Of a DNA stretch of 39,208 nt, positions 1 to 8,796 are shown piece by piece. The first letter of the stretch is position 1; each line of letters begins with the position of its first letter. The DNA comes from Thermoplasmata archaeon (GTDB taxonomy: Archaea; Thermoplasmatota; Thermoplasmata; Thermoplasmatales; Thermoplasmataceae). The position numbers and the translations under genes were made by a program. The DNA lies in the NCBI GenBank assembly GCA_021792595.1, contig JAJYUI010000002.1, forward strand, positions 1-39,208, written 5' to 3'. A model generated the notes under the pieces. That model was not told where the DNA came from and ran no database searches. It was given only the letters and a program-made list of their open reading frames with translations.

Positions 1-810
1 ATTAATGGAATTCTCCTGTTCTTTCCGAATACCATACAACTTGCTCTCGGGGCTATAATACTGTCGCTTGTGGTTTCACTACCTCTTGGCACCTACATAG
101 GATCCAAACCGAATTCTGCGGCAGATCAGATAGGAAGAGTATTCTCCCTTGCGGGTTATGCCATGCCAGCATTCTGGTTGGCCTATCTTCTTATAGCGTT
201 GTTTGGTGACAAGACTGGGTACCTTCTCCCAGTTGTTCCATGGGGTGGGAATGGACTCACGGGTAGTACTACTGCTTACACTGGAAATCAGCCTTGGATA
301 CATGCCACTCAGTCAGGGTTATATACGACACCGACCCACGTTCTCCTTATTGATGCGCTTCTGGGAGGAAGCCTAAAGTGGTTCCTTATAGCCTTGGAAT
401 ATCTCATACTACCGGTACTTACCCTAACTTACGGTATTCTGGCTGGACTGCTTCGTTTCATAAGGGCGGGCATGGTAGATGCATCCAATCAGGAATATGT
501 TAAGACGGCCAGGGCTAAGGGAGTTCCGGAAAGGTTGATCATAAAGAGGCATATCAGAAAGAATGCGCTGATTCCCGCAGTGACAGTTTTCGGCCTCCTC
601 TTTGCGGGGCTACTGAGCGGGGCAGTCACTGTAGAATTGGTTTTCACATATTATGGGCTAGGCTACTTTATTGTTGAATCATCTATACCTGGACAACTTC
701 AGGTGTGGGCGATAATGGCCGGTACTATAGTATTCGGGCTTCTGCTCGTAACTGCCAATCTTATTGTAGATGTAATATATGCGTACATTGACCCGAGGAT
801 CAGGTACTAA
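1..810 (+). CDS. Dipeptide/oligopeptide ABC transporter permease, DppB-type (5' partial)
   Basis: Inner-membrane permease of a peptide-family ABC importer. The reading frame is open from base 1, so the N-terminus lies outside the window; an internal GTG at 70 is not the real start. Several hydrophobic membrane segments are visible. The cytoplasmic EAA loop that docks the ATPase is clear (EYVKTARAKGVPERLIIKRH, then RKNALIPAVT), followed by the usual C-terminal pair of helices and an ending IDPRIRY typical of DppB/OppB. An extracytoplasmic loop rich in Gly/Thr/Trp sits between the first helices. It is followed 11 bases later by the partner permease, with a GGTGAG ribosome site in the gap. The solute-binding protein gene is not seen and probably lies upstream. 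Substrate specificity (peptide, sugar or nickel) cannot be read from the permease alone. Confidence 0.9.
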   Translation: MNGILLFFPNTIQLALGAIILSLVVSLPLGTYIGSKPNSAADQIGRVFSLAGYAMPAFWLAYLLIALFGDKTGYLLPVVPWGGNGLTGSTTAYTGNQPWIHATQSGLYTTPTHVLLIDALLGGSLKWFLIALEYLILPVLTLTYGILAGLLRFIRAGMVDASNQEYVKTARAKGVPERLIIKRHIRKNALIPAVTVFGLLFAGLLSGAVTVELVFTYYGLGYFIVESSIPGQLQVWAIMAGTIVFGLLLVTANLIVDVIYAYIDPRIRY

Positions 811-821
811 AGGTGAGCTAA

Positions 822-1829
822 ATGGTAGATTTAACAACAACTGAACTGCAAGTAACTCCTCCGAAAAAGATGCATCCTGCTGTAGAGGAATTCAAGTCAA
901 CCGCAAAACTCTTTCTCTCTAACAAACTGGCTCTCGTAGGCGGTACAATCACTGCAATTTACTTCTTGATTGCCCTTCTTGACGTTGTCTATCCCGAGTA
1001 TCTTGGAGGTGGAATAAACGGCTCAAACACATTCACGATTATCAGTTTGATGCCATACGGATCCATCTCTCCAGCGACCCCAGGTTCAAGTTTGGTTTAT
1101 CCAAGCCTGTTTCCGGTTTCACATTATGGATTTCCGGCTTGGTGGTTCTTCCTTGGCACAACCATGTATCAGGTCCCCATTCTCCCAGCTATGCTTATTG
1201 CGCTTAAGTACGACTTAAGCTACTCTCTCTTTGTGGTTCTTATCGGAGGTTCATTGGGGATAGTGGTTGGGGTAGTCGCAGGATACCTAGGAGGTATCTT
1301 CGATGAATTGCTCATGAGAATAACAGACATATTTTTCAGCATTCCGTTCATTGTTCTGTTGATTGCATGGCTCTTTGTCGTGGGGAACACATCGTTACTG
1401 GCGGTGTCAGAGGCGTTGGTGATCATTTGGTGGCCCATTTATGCCAGGCTTGTGCGCGGTCAGGCTCTATCTACCAAAGCGCTGAATTACGTGGAAGCTG
1501 CAAGAGCTGCTGGATCTTCAAAGTTCAGAAACATATTCGTTCACGTGCTTCCAAATGTACTGTCCCCTGTATATGTGCAATTTTCACTGGACCTAGGTAC
1601 AATAGTCTTGATATTCGCAACCCTTGACTTCCTTTCCATTGTACATCTCAGCTATCTTCCTGAACTAGGTGCTCTAATCTTAGGATACGGGGATGGTCTT
1701 GGATACCTCGTATCAGGTTATTGGTGGCCTGCGATAATTCCGGGAATATTCCTTTTGATTTTCACAGTGTCCATTAATTTGATGGGCGACGGGCTCAGGG
1801 ACGTTCTTGATCCAAAACTTAGGAGGTAA
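822..1829 (+). CDS. Dipeptide/oligopeptide ABC transporter permease, DppC-type
   Basis: Second permease subunit (335 aa) of the importer. It has an N-terminal cytoplasmic segment, a first membrane helix near residues 35-55 and a long extracytoplasmic loop (about 56-110, Gly/Ser/Pro-rich). A five-helix transport core follows, with the EAA motif (NYVEAARAAGSSKFRNIFVH, then LPNVLSPVYVQ), and the protein ends DPKLRR as DppC/OppC proteins do. The ATG at 822 is preceded by AGGTGA at a good spacing. The stop codon (TAA, 1827-1829) is part of an AGGAGGT ribosome site for the next gene, so the genes are translationally packed. Family assignment is strong; substrate is inferred only from the family. 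Confidence 0.9.
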   Translation: MVDLTTTELQVTPPKKMHPAVEEFKSTAKLFLSNKLALVGGTITAIYFLIALLDVVYPEYLGGGINGSNTFTIISLMPYGSISPATPGSSLVYPSLFPVSHYGFPAWWFFLGTTMYQVPILPAMLIALKYDLSYSLFVVLIGGSLGIVVGVVAGYLGGIFDELLMRITDIFFSIPFIVLLIAWLFVVGNTSLLAVSEALVIIWWPIYARLVRGQALSTKALNYVEAARAAGSSKFRNIFVHVLPNVLSPVYVQFSLDLGTIVLIFATLDFLSIVHLSYLPELGALILGYGDGLGYLVSGYWWPAIIPGIFLLIFTVSINLMGDGLRDVLDPKLRR

Positions 1830-1833
1830 ATTA

Positions 1834-3471
1834 ATGACGGAGGCTTTAGAAAACGGAACTTCACAGGCAGTTGTAGTAGAAAAACTGAAAACCAGGTTTT
1901 TCACTTCAAAGGGAATAGTCAAGGCCATTGACAACTTGGATCTTAAACTCAGGACCGGAGAAACATATGGTGTCGTGGGAGAAAGCGGAAGCGGAAAGAG
2001 CGTAACTGCAGCCTCGATCATGGACTTGATTCCGGATCCACCAGGAAGAATCATACGGGGGGCGATACACATTGACGGGTTCAACATTCTTTCAGGTTAC
2101 GATAAGCACGTGAAGATCAAGGTAAGATCTGAGACCAATGTCAAGTTTAAGAGAAGCAAGAGATTGATAAAGAAACACAATTATATCATCTCCGGAATAA
2201 GAGGCAAGAAGATTGCGATGGTATTCCAGGAACCATTCCTTTCACTAAATCCTGTCTTGACTATAGGGGACCAGATTGAAGAAGCAATATTGCTTCACAA
2301 CAGGGTGTCAATAGCGAACGCTATTATCAGAAGAGAGACAATGGCAAGGAAGGATCTTGAATCTTTCGTGGATGCCGTTATTTCACAACCCGATGTACCA
2401 ACAAGGAAGGACATGATCAACAAATGGGTGAACGAATTCGGTGTGCCAGATATGGAAAGGCCGCTAAATGATCTATTCGAGAATTCCACCGACCAGGAAT
2501 TCATAGTTGAAGAGGCGTTCAAGATTGCCGAGTCTGAGAAAACAGGAATTGAGCTTGAACAGATTTATGACGGCAGAGGTTACTTCGACACTCACGACAA
2601 GCTCCACGAACTCAACTTGAACATTCTGCAGGCACAGTACAACAGGGATAGACTTGAGTCCGGAGAGGATCAACCCGGGGAACCAGGAATGGTTGCTGAG
2701 GAGATAAAAAGATACGATGAGCGTATCGAAGAACTTAAGCAGGAAGAGGCTTCATTGCGTTCTCTCCTGTTAAAGGATTACCTTTCCTACTCTTTTATGA
2801 GGCGTATTCTTAGACGGAAATATGAGAAACCGTACAAGGACATAGCTAGAAGGAGAGCCATCGAACTTCTTACTGAAGTAAATATAGCTGGACCGGAAAG
2901 GGTTCTTGACTCATACCCGCACGAACTTAGCGGTGGAATGCAACAGAGGTCAATGATAGCCATGGCACTCTCATCGAATCCAAAAATACTGATTGCGGAT
3001 GAACCTACAACCTCGCTAGACGTTACGACCCAGGCGCAGATACTTGATCTGTTAAAGGAGATAAGTCACGATACCAATATGACTATCCTGTTTATCACGC
3101 ACGATCTTGCAGTAGTGGCGGAGATGTGCAATAGAGTTGGAGTCATGTATGGAGGAAACATTGTGGAGGAAGCTGATGTAAAACAGATATTCCGAGATGC
3201 AAAACACCCATACACAACGGGTCTCATGAACTCAATCCCGAGGGCGGAAAGGAGATTTGACAAGTCCCAACGGCTGGAGTCAATACCTGGAACAGTTCCA
3301 AACCTGATTGAACCCCCCAGTGGATGCAGATTCCACCCTAGGTGCAAGTTTAAGATGGATATATGTTCTGAACAGAAACCCAGGTTGGTAGAAATTGAGG
3401 AGGGTCACAAGGTGGCCTGTTTCCTTTATTCAGATGAGGTAGAGGAAGAACCCGTGGAGGAGATTCCATGA
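1834..3471 (+). CDS. Oligopeptide ABC transporter ATPase, DppD-type, with long internal insertion
   Basis: ATP-binding subunit (545 aa) of the peptide importer. Walker A GESGSGKS is at residues 49-56, Q-loop VFQEP around 132, signature LSGGMQQR at 365-372 and Walker B DEPT at 389-392, with an H-loop in FITHDLAV. The C-terminal oligopeptide/dipeptide domain has the Cys motif CRFHPRC...C...C typical of DppD/OppD. The ATG at 1834 follows a full AGGAGGT site with 6-nt spacing; a TTG at 1807 inside dppC is less likely. The protein is about 200 residues longer than usual because of a charged, partly coiled-coil insertion between Q-loop and signature and a short one before the Q-loop. It overlaps the next gene by ATGA. 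Confidence 0.92.
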   Translation: MTEALENGTSQAVVVEKLKTRFFTSKGIVKAIDNLDLKLRTGETYGVVGESGSGKSVTAASIMDLIPDPPGRIIRGAIHIDGFNILSGYDKHVKIKVRSETNVKFKRSKRLIKKHNYIISGIRGKKIAMVFQEPFLSLNPVLTIGDQIEEAILLHNRVSIANAIIRRETMARKDLESFVDAVISQPDVPTRKDMINKWVNEFGVPDMERPLNDLFENSTDQEFIVEEAFKIAESEKTGIELEQIYDGRGYFDTHDKLHELNLNILQAQYNRDRLESGEDQPGEPGMVAEEIKRYDERIEELKQEEASLRSLLLKDYLSYSFMRRILRRKYEKPYKDIARRRAIELLTEVNIAGPERVLDSYPHELSGGMQQRSMIAMALSSNPKILIADEPTTSLDVTTQAQILDLLKEISHDTNMTILFITHDLAVVAEMCNRVGVMYGGNIVEEADVKQIFRDAKHPYTTGLMNSIPRAERRFDKSQRLESIPGTVPNLIEPPSGCRFHPRCKFKMDICSEQKPRLVEIEEGHKVACFLYSDEVEEEPVEEIP

Positions 3472-4937
3472 TTAGCGGCATTGGCGATGAAAACATATTG
3501 TTGTACGTTTCAGACTTGAAGAAGTATTTCCCAATCACTACAGGCAGGTTGATGGGGACTAAGGGTTATGTAAAGGCTCTAGACGGAGTAACATTTACCC
3601 TGAGAGAAGGAGAGTCCCTTGGAATAGTGGGAGAAACGGGCTGTGGCAAGACAACTCTTGGCAGGACGATCCTTGATTTAATACAGGCTACAGATGGAAA
3701 TGTATATTTCAACCTCCCAAAGGAGGAAATGCTCCGCATAATGGAACTGGAGAACAAGGAATCAACTCTTCGAGAGGAAGGCAAGACAGATGAAGATCCG
3801 GAATTATTGAAGGTTCTAAAAGAACTCGCGCCTCTCAGGAGGGAGTTCTCAACCACAAAAATGAGCGGGCGGAAACTCTCGAAACTCAGGCGTTACATGC
3901 AGCCAGTATTTCAAGATCCATTCAGTTCGCTCGACCCTAGAAAGATTGTAAGATCAATCATCGGGGAACCGATGAAAGTTCTCTTGAAGATGAAAGTTGA
4001 AGAGATTATCGCAAAAGAACTCGAAATCATAGAAGAAATAGGACTTAGCGAGGATCACCTTTACAGGTTTCCACACGAGTTTAGCGGTGGGCAGAGACAG
4101 AGAATAGGAATAGCCAGAGCCATCTCTATTGAACCAAAACTACTAATCCTGGATGAACCAACCTCAGCGCTCGACGTTTCAGTTCAGGCTCAGATCCTGA
4201 ACATACTGAGAGACTTACAGAATAGGAGAGGTCTCTCCTATCTTTTCATATCGCATCACTTGAATGTTATAAGAATGATGTCGGATCGTGTGGGAGTGAT
4301 GTATCTTGGCAAAATGGTAGAACTGGCAGATACTGAAGAGTTGTTCACGGATATGCTGCACCCTTACACCAAGGCGTTGCTGTCGGCCATTCCAATACCA
4401 GATCCGGAAACGAAGATCAACAGGATTGTTCTGGAAGGCGAGATCCCTAATCCATCTGACCCTCCCAAGGGATGCCACTTCCACCCGAGATGCCCAGTAG
4501 CAATGAAAACATGTGGCTGGTCACCGGTCAACCTTTCAAACCCATTGGCTGCAATGCTTGATCCAGTTAGGAACCAAGAGGCAAAAGACATTGTGGGAAT
4601 TCAGGAAATAATAGTGGATGAGGATAAGAACTATCTTCAGATCCTTTTCGCCCCGGAGTCGCCTGTAAGTGAAAGCAACCTTCAGTTGGTGAAGGACCTC
4701 ATTGAAAAGGAGTCTCTGTTGAAGGGCGGGGTTGTCTTCGAGGCCATAAAGGACGTCTTTATCGAGAGTGAATCTAATTCATTGATAATCACGATGGTTG
4801 ACCCAGAGACTCCCAAGCTCAAGGAAGTAAGAAAAGGTCACTTTGTCTCCTGTTTACTCTACGACTATAACTATTTCGATCAGGAAACATCAGGAAGTGA
4901 GCAGGTTGCGGAGGAACTCATATCAGATAAGGGATAA
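3468..4937 (+). CDS. Oligopeptide ABC transporter ATPase, DppF-type, with insertions
   Basis: Second ATP-binding subunit (489 aa), pairing with the DppD-type protein. Walker A GETGCGKT is at 55-62, Q-loop VFQDP around 149, signature FSGGQRQR near 205-212 and Walker B DEPT near 229-232. The start ATG overlaps the upstream stop (ATGA). There are two lineage-style additions: about 60 charged residues between Walker A and the Q-loop, and about 95 residues inside the C-terminal Cys domain. In that domain CHFHPRC (336-342) and Cys349 are separated from the last Cys (462, in GHFVSCLLYD) by far more than the usual ~20 residues. The inserted part looks like a small alpha/beta unit. All nucleotide-binding motifs are intact, so it should be an active ATPase. 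Confidence 0.9.
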   Translation: MISGIGDENILLYVSDLKKYFPITTGRLMGTKGYVKALDGVTFTLREGESLGIVGETGCGKTTLGRTILDLIQATDGNVYFNLPKEEMLRIMELENKESTLREEGKTDEDPELLKVLKELAPLRREFSTTKMSGRKLSKLRRYMQPVFQDPFSSLDPRKIVRSIIGEPMKVLLKMKVEEIIAKELEIIEEIGLSEDHLYRFPHEFSGGQRQRIGIARAISIEPKLLILDEPTSALDVSVQAQILNILRDLQNRRGLSYLFISHHLNVIRMMSDRVGVMYLGKMVELADTEELFTDMLHPYTKALLSAIPIPDPETKINRIVLEGEIPNPSDPPKGCHFHPRCPVAMKTCGWSPVNLSNPLAAMLDPVRNQEAKDIVGIQEIIVDEDKNYLQILFAPESPVSESNLQLVKDLIEKESLLKGGVVFEAIKDVFIESESNSLIITMVDPETPKLKEVRKGHFVSCLLYDYNYFDQETSGSEQVAEELISDKG

Positions 4938-5322
4938 AAAGCAGGAAGCCAAAGCAATTTACAGGGATGCAGGCGCCAACCTTACGTCTAGGGACTTTGA
5001 GGGCAAGGAGCTTGCAAAGTATCTATTATGGCCATTCACGAGGGCTCTCTTTGGGGTGGGGTGTATATTCCTTGACTTGCTAGTTGTTCCCTTCCTTTAC
5101 GAAGTTATTCCACCAATTCATGAAGGCATCGCTATTCTCAACTTTCTTTACACCTACAACTTGTTGTTTTACTACATTCTGGCGATGGAAGGCTTTTTGT
5201 TCATTCTTCTGGTGATACTTGAGATAAGATTCTATAAGAAACGACTTGCTAAGGATCTTGAAAGAGAAATGATACTAAACCTGCTGGACAGGAAATCAGG
5301 CAAGATCAGAAGGAATATCTGA
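4897..5322 (+). CDS. Small membrane protein of unknown function, overlapping the transporter ATPase gene
   Basis: Not recognised as a named family. The frame continues past the end of the ATPase gene and encodes about 141 aa: a charged N-terminus, a first hydrophobic segment around residues 48-70 (FGVGCIFLDLLVVPFLYEV) and a second long hydrophobic stretch around 78-110 that may be two helices. A basic/acidic tail (KKRLAKDLEREMILNLLDRK) should face the cytoplasm. There is no in-frame ATG at the front. GTG 4897 and TTG 4906, both inside the end of the preceding gene, are the plausible starts; the choice is uncertain. The overlap suggests co-expression with the peptide transporter, perhaps as an accessory subunit (inference). 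Its 3' end overlaps the convergent acetyltransferase gene by 27 bases. Confidence 0.7.
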   Translation: MSRLRRNSYQIRDKKQEAKAIYRDAGANLTSRDFEGKELAKYLLWPFTRALFGVGCIFLDLLVVPFLYEVIPPIHEGIAILNFLYTYNLLFYYILAMEGFLFILLVILEIRFYKKRLAKDLEREMILNLLDRKSGKIRRNI

Positions 5323-5847
5323 AGTGTAAAAAGTCATCAGTATATCATCTACATACTTTCCATCAAAAAAGAACTGGCCAACTCTTGCTCCTTCCTTCCT
5401 GAATCCAAGTTTCTCATAAGTTTCAATCGCTACTGTGTTGGTAGAGAACACATCAAGATTTATTTTTTCGATTCCTCTCTTCATTGCCTCAATCTTTGCC
5501 TCTTCAATTAATCTTGTTCCAAGCCCAAGGTGCCTGTGCCCTGCTCTTATTGCAATTCCAAGATTTGCAGTATGCCTGTTTTTTCTGTGCATTCCCCGCT
5601 GAAGTGCCAGAACACCAACGATAAGTCCAGCATAATCAACAACAAGAGTGAGATCGTCGGGGTTTCTTATTCTTTCCTGTTCTCCCCTCTCTGTGTACAT
5701 GTAGAATTCCCCGATGAGAAATTTCTTCTCTTCCATAACGCTCTGCATACAATCGATGATTCCTCTTGCATCCACTGTGGTGGCCTTCCGCAGTGTGTAT
5801 TGTTTTCCATTGCCATTTGCCTGTTCTTTGGGGCGTCTAATGTGCAT
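5296..5847 (-). CDS. GNAT-family N-acetyltransferase
   Basis: Acetyl-CoA-dependent N-acetyltransferase of the GCN5-related superfamily (183 aa from the chosen start). The acetyl-CoA loop is visible as RHLGLGTRLIEEA near residues 105-117. The beta-5/helix-4 region STNTVAIETYEKLGFRKEG is also diagnostic, and the N-terminal TLRKATTVDARGI strand-helix fits the fold. It resembles the RimI/small archaeal acetyltransferase group; the substrate (protein N-terminus, ribosomal protein, polyamine or other) cannot be told. The ATG at 5847 is preferred over GTG 5856 because GGTGG precedes it by 5 nt and a TATA-like box (GTTTAAAT, 5898-5891) gives a short leader. It converges with the membrane-protein gene and overlaps it by 27 bases. 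Confidence 0.85.
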   Translation of the reverse strand: MHIRRPKEQANGNGKQYTLRKATTVDARGIIDCMQSVMEEKKFLIGEFYMYTERGEQERIRNPDDLTLVVDYAGLIVGVLALQRGMHRKNRHTANLGIAIRAGHRHLGLGTRLIEEAKIEAMKRGIEKINLDVFSTNTVAIETYEKLGFRKEGARVGQFFFDGKYVDDILMTFYTSDIPSDLA

Positions 5848-5955
5848 TGTTGCCACCGAACATGAATTTCACACGATTGAACGCCTTCTCATTTAAACAT
5901 GGCTGTATATTCCATTGAATCAGCGCAAAGTCCATCTTCACCAGATTCTCGCACG

Positions 5956-6240
5956 TCATGGGTAGATCTGGTTTCCCCTATATAATATCACGAGATCTCC
6001 TTTAGTTCCCAGAATATCACCAATCTCTGTTTCCCTCATTTTGATGTACTGTGAATACCTCTCGGGATTCCCACTCCTTTCACCTATAAGAACTGCATTC
6101 CTGCGCAGGGAAATTTGCAGTCTTATCCTGAAAGAAAGTTCCTCACTAAGTTTTTCCAGTTCTATTCTGTCAGGCAACCTGTCAATATTACAGACTGCTT
6201 TATGAAGGATTTGCGCATGATACCAATTGACAAAAAGCAT
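5956..6240 (-). CDS. Hypothetical small protein
   Basis: Unrecognised protein of about 94 aa (106 if a TTG at 6276 is used). Composition is protein-like: a helical, charged middle (DRIELEKLSEELSFRIRLQISLRRN), then ERSGNPERYSQYIKMRETEIGDILG and a hydrophobic end GDLVILYRGNQIYP. There are no Cys pairs or catalytic motifs. It is divergent from rtcB, and the longer TTG version would overlap the rtcB start by 8 bases. No clear ribosome site precedes either start. It is kept because no better gene occupies this stretch and the frame is long for its position, but it could be non-coding. Confidence 0.45.
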   Translation of the reverse strand: MLFVNWYHAQILHKAVCNIDRLPDRIELEKLSEELSFRIRLQISLRRNAVLIGERSGNPERYSQYIKMRETEIGDILGTKGDLVILYRGNQIYP

Positions 6241-6268
6241 ATTGCCAAGACTCAATTTAGGGAATTGA

Positions 6269-7708
6269 TTGAACAATCAGGAAGACCAGCCCCGGTTTGA
6301 GGGGAAGTACAGATACGTGATACCTAGCGGATATGACAGGGATATGAGGGTACCAGCAATGATCTACGGTGACCAAGAGACTGTGAACTCGTCCTGGGCC
6401 GACGGTTCAGCGAAACAACTCATAAACGTCTCAACTCTTCCCTCAATAGTTGGGCAGGCCGTTGCAATGCCAGACATACATGGTGGTTATGGATTCCCCA
6501 TTGGTGGGGTGGCAGCCTTTGACTATGATACTGGCATAGTATCGCCAGGCGGGGTTGGATATGACATAAATTGCGGAGTAACTCTTCTTTCTGTCCCGCT
6601 CAATGAATCTGAGGCCAGAAATAGGATACAGGATCTTGTGGACGAGGTTTTCCAGAATGTACCATCCGGTCTTGGAAACAGGGGTAAATTCGAAGTACCA
6701 ATTCGGGAGATGTCTCTAGTTCTGGATCATGGCATGGAATGGGCTGCCGAGAGAGGCATCGCCACTGAAGACGATCTAAAACGCACTGAGGAGAACGGCT
6801 CCATTGGATCTGCAGACAGCGCGAAGGTTTCAAATGCAGCCAGGCAGAGAGGCAAGAGTCAACTGGGAACACTTGGGGCAGGCAATCACTTTCTTGAAGT
6901 TCAGGCGGTCGATGAAATATTTGAGCAAAGGCTCTCCAAAATATATGGTTTGCCTGAAAAGGGAGGTGTGACCGTTATGATTCACACTGGTTCCAGGGGT
7001 CTTGGACATCAGGTGGCCACAGATTATATCAAGAAATTATCCTCAAGAAAAAATACTGGCGGTCTCAGAGATCCGCAGCTTATCTACGCCGAAATTCACA
7101 GCCAGGAAGGTGGCGACTATCTGGCTGCTATGTCAGCGGCTGCAAACTTTGCATTTGTAAACAGGGCACTTATAGTCCATAAGGTGAGGCAGTCGATATC
7201 AAGGGTGTTTGGCATAGATCATGAAGAATGCAAGCTTGTCTACAGTATTTCGCATAATATTGCAAAGGTCGAGGAACACTTTGTGGATGGAAGGAGAAGG
7301 AAGCTTATGGTGCATAGAAAGGGGGCGACAAAGGCATTTTCGGCAGATTCGACTGAAGGGATGTTTCAGGGAACAGGACATCCCGTCATCATACCTGGAG
7401 ATATGGGCTCAGCTTCTTACGTGATAACGGGAACTCCGGGAAACATGACTCTATCATTCGGTTCTTCATGTCACGGGGCAGGCAGGAGACTCAGCAGGCA
7501 CAATTCAGCGAGAACCTTCAGGGAATCTGAGGTCTTGAAGAGACTTGAGGAAGATGGAATCTACAGCAGGTTTTCCACCAAGAAAGTTATGATTGAGGAG
7601 GCTCCCGGAAGCTACAAGGACATTGACAAGGTGATTGAAATCGCCACTGGATCCAGATTGGGAACCCCTGTTGCAAGGATGAAGCCCATGGGGGTCGTCA
7701 AAGGATGA
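6269..7708 (+). CDS. rtcB: RNA-splicing ligase RtcB (tRNA-splicing ligase)
   Basis: GTP- and Mn-dependent RNA ligase that joins 2',3'-cyclic phosphate (or 3'-phosphate) and 5'-OH ends, used to seal split tRNA exons and in RNA repair. It has 479 aa, the usual length, with no intein. Metal and active-site motifs are all present: PDIHGGYGFPIGG, SPGGVGYDINCGV (metal Cys), GAGNHFLEV, MIHTGSRGLGHQ, ISHNIAKVEEH, HRKGATKAF and SSCHGAGR, whose His is the guanylylated residue in the family. The C-terminus VARMKPMGVVKG is nearly invariant. The start is taken as TTG 6269, because similarity to other RtcB proteins begins before the first in-frame ATG (6344). It overlaps the next gene by ATGA. Confidence 0.95.
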   Translation: MNNQEDQPRFEGKYRYVIPSGYDRDMRVPAMIYGDQETVNSSWADGSAKQLINVSTLPSIVGQAVAMPDIHGGYGFPIGGVAAFDYDTGIVSPGGVGYDINCGVTLLSVPLNESEARNRIQDLVDEVFQNVPSGLGNRGKFEVPIREMSLVLDHGMEWAAERGIATEDDLKRTEENGSIGSADSAKVSNAARQRGKSQLGTLGAGNHFLEVQAVDEIFEQRLSKIYGLPEKGGVTVMIHTGSRGLGHQVATDYIKKLSSRKNTGGLRDPQLIYAEIHSQEGGDYLAAMSAAANFAFVNRALIVHKVRQSISRVFGIDHEECKLVYSISHNIAKVEEHFVDGRRRKLMVHRKGATKAFSADSTEGMFQGTGHPVIIPGDMGSASYVITGTPGNMTLSFGSSCHGAGRRLSRHNSARTFRESEVLKRLEEDGIYSRFSTKKVMIEEAPGSYKDIDKVIEIATGSRLGTPVARMKPMGVVKG

Positions 7709-8724
7709 ACCTGATCGAGAAATCAATCTCCGGATACGTTTTTCATGATGGCAGGATGAGGAAGGGGACTGTCAGAAAGGACGGAGATCTCACCATATTT
7801 GAGGAGGGAGTGATGCTAGACTCTGGGCTTGAAGGAACCCTGATCCCGGCACCAGTAAACAGTCATAGCCACATTGGCGATTCTTTCGTCACAGAGGAGC
7901 CTATGGGAAACCTGAAAGATGTTGTCGGCCCCGGAGGATTCAAGGAAAGGCAATATGGGGCTGTAGACCAGGGAAGAGTTCAGTCACAGATGAAGAAGAC
8001 GATGGATTTCATGAAATCAAGGGGTACAGCGACATTCATTGACTTCAGGGAGGGCGGAAAGGTTGGGGCAGGTTTACTCCGGGAACTTGAAGAAGACATT
8101 AGCCCAATCATTCTTGGAAGACCCACTTCACCCGGTGACGGCACACTTTCTATTTCAGATGGCGCTGGAATGAGCTCAATCGCTGACCACGACATGGAGG
8201 CACTACATAAGATATCCGACGAGTGCAGACGGGAAGGAAAGATATTTGCAATTCACTCTAGTGAATTCCAGAGGGAGGATATTGAAACAATACTCTCCTT
8301 GGAACCCGGTCTCCTCATTCATTGTATCGAGTGTTCAGACGAAGACCTCTCAAGGATAAGTAAGAAGAATATTCCTGTGGCGGTTACACCCCGGTCAAAC
8401 ATTTTTTTCGGCAAGAGGCCCGATTACTCACGTTTTCTTGAACATGGAGTAGAACTCCTTCTAGGAACTGATAACGTAATGACAGTCGAGCCTGACATAT
8501 TCGAGGAAATGCACTTCCTTTATACCTGGCAGAGGTCTACGGGAAGGATTAACCCAGATGAGATTCTTAAGACATCTACAGAGAATCCGTGGAAGTTCAT
8601 TGAAAGCAAGATGAAGATCGGTGCTCGAAGAAGCTACCTCTTTTTCAGAGGGTTAAAGCTCACCTCATATGAAATAGTAACCAGGTCTCATATGCACAAT
8701 TCCCAGAGAGTGAGGATAATTTAG
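7705..8724 (+). CDS. Amidohydrolase-superfamily metal-dependent hydrolase
   Basis: TIM-barrel metal hydrolase of the amidohydrolase superfamily (339 aa), in the deaminase/chlorohydrolase-like branch. Metal-site residues can be placed: HSH at 54-56 at the end of the first barrel strand (PAPVNSHSHIGDSF), His184 (FAIHSSE), His206 (LLIHC) and Asp256 (LLLGTDN). The short N-terminal beta domain typical of the superfamily is present; the C-terminal one seems reduced. The ATG overlaps the rtcB stop (ATGA), so the two are co-translated. Whether the substrate is a nucleoside or base, as for related deaminases, or a cyclic amide is unknown. The link to RtcB could reflect RNA end or nucleotide salvage, but this is only inference. 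Confidence 0.8.
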   Translation: MNLIEKSISGYVFHDGRMRKGTVRKDGDLTIFEEGVMLDSGLEGTLIPAPVNSHSHIGDSFVTEEPMGNLKDVVGPGGFKERQYGAVDQGRVQSQMKKTMDFMKSRGTATFIDFREGGKVGAGLLRELEEDISPIILGRPTSPGDGTLSISDGAGMSSIADHDMEALHKISDECRREGKIFAIHSSEFQREDIETILSLEPGLLIHCIECSDEDLSRISKKNIPVAVTPRSNIFFGKRPDYSRFLEHGVELLLGTDNVMTVEPDIFEEMHFLYTWQRSTGRINPDEILKTSTENPWKFIESKMKIGARRSYLFFRGLKLTSYEIVTRSHMHNSQRVRII

Positions 8725-8747
8725 AGAACCTGAATTTCCCACAACAA

Positions 8748-8756
8748 TATTTATAT
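8748..8756 (+). promoter_or_regulatory. TATA-like promoter element for the large surface protein
   Basis: TATTTATAT lies about 41-49 nt before the TTG start at 8797. Transcription starting about 25 nt downstream would leave a short leader containing the GAGG ribosome site at 8783-8786. Confidence 0.5.
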
Positions 8757-8796
8757 CAGGAAATTTCCTTACGGCTAAACTGAGAGGAAGATTACA

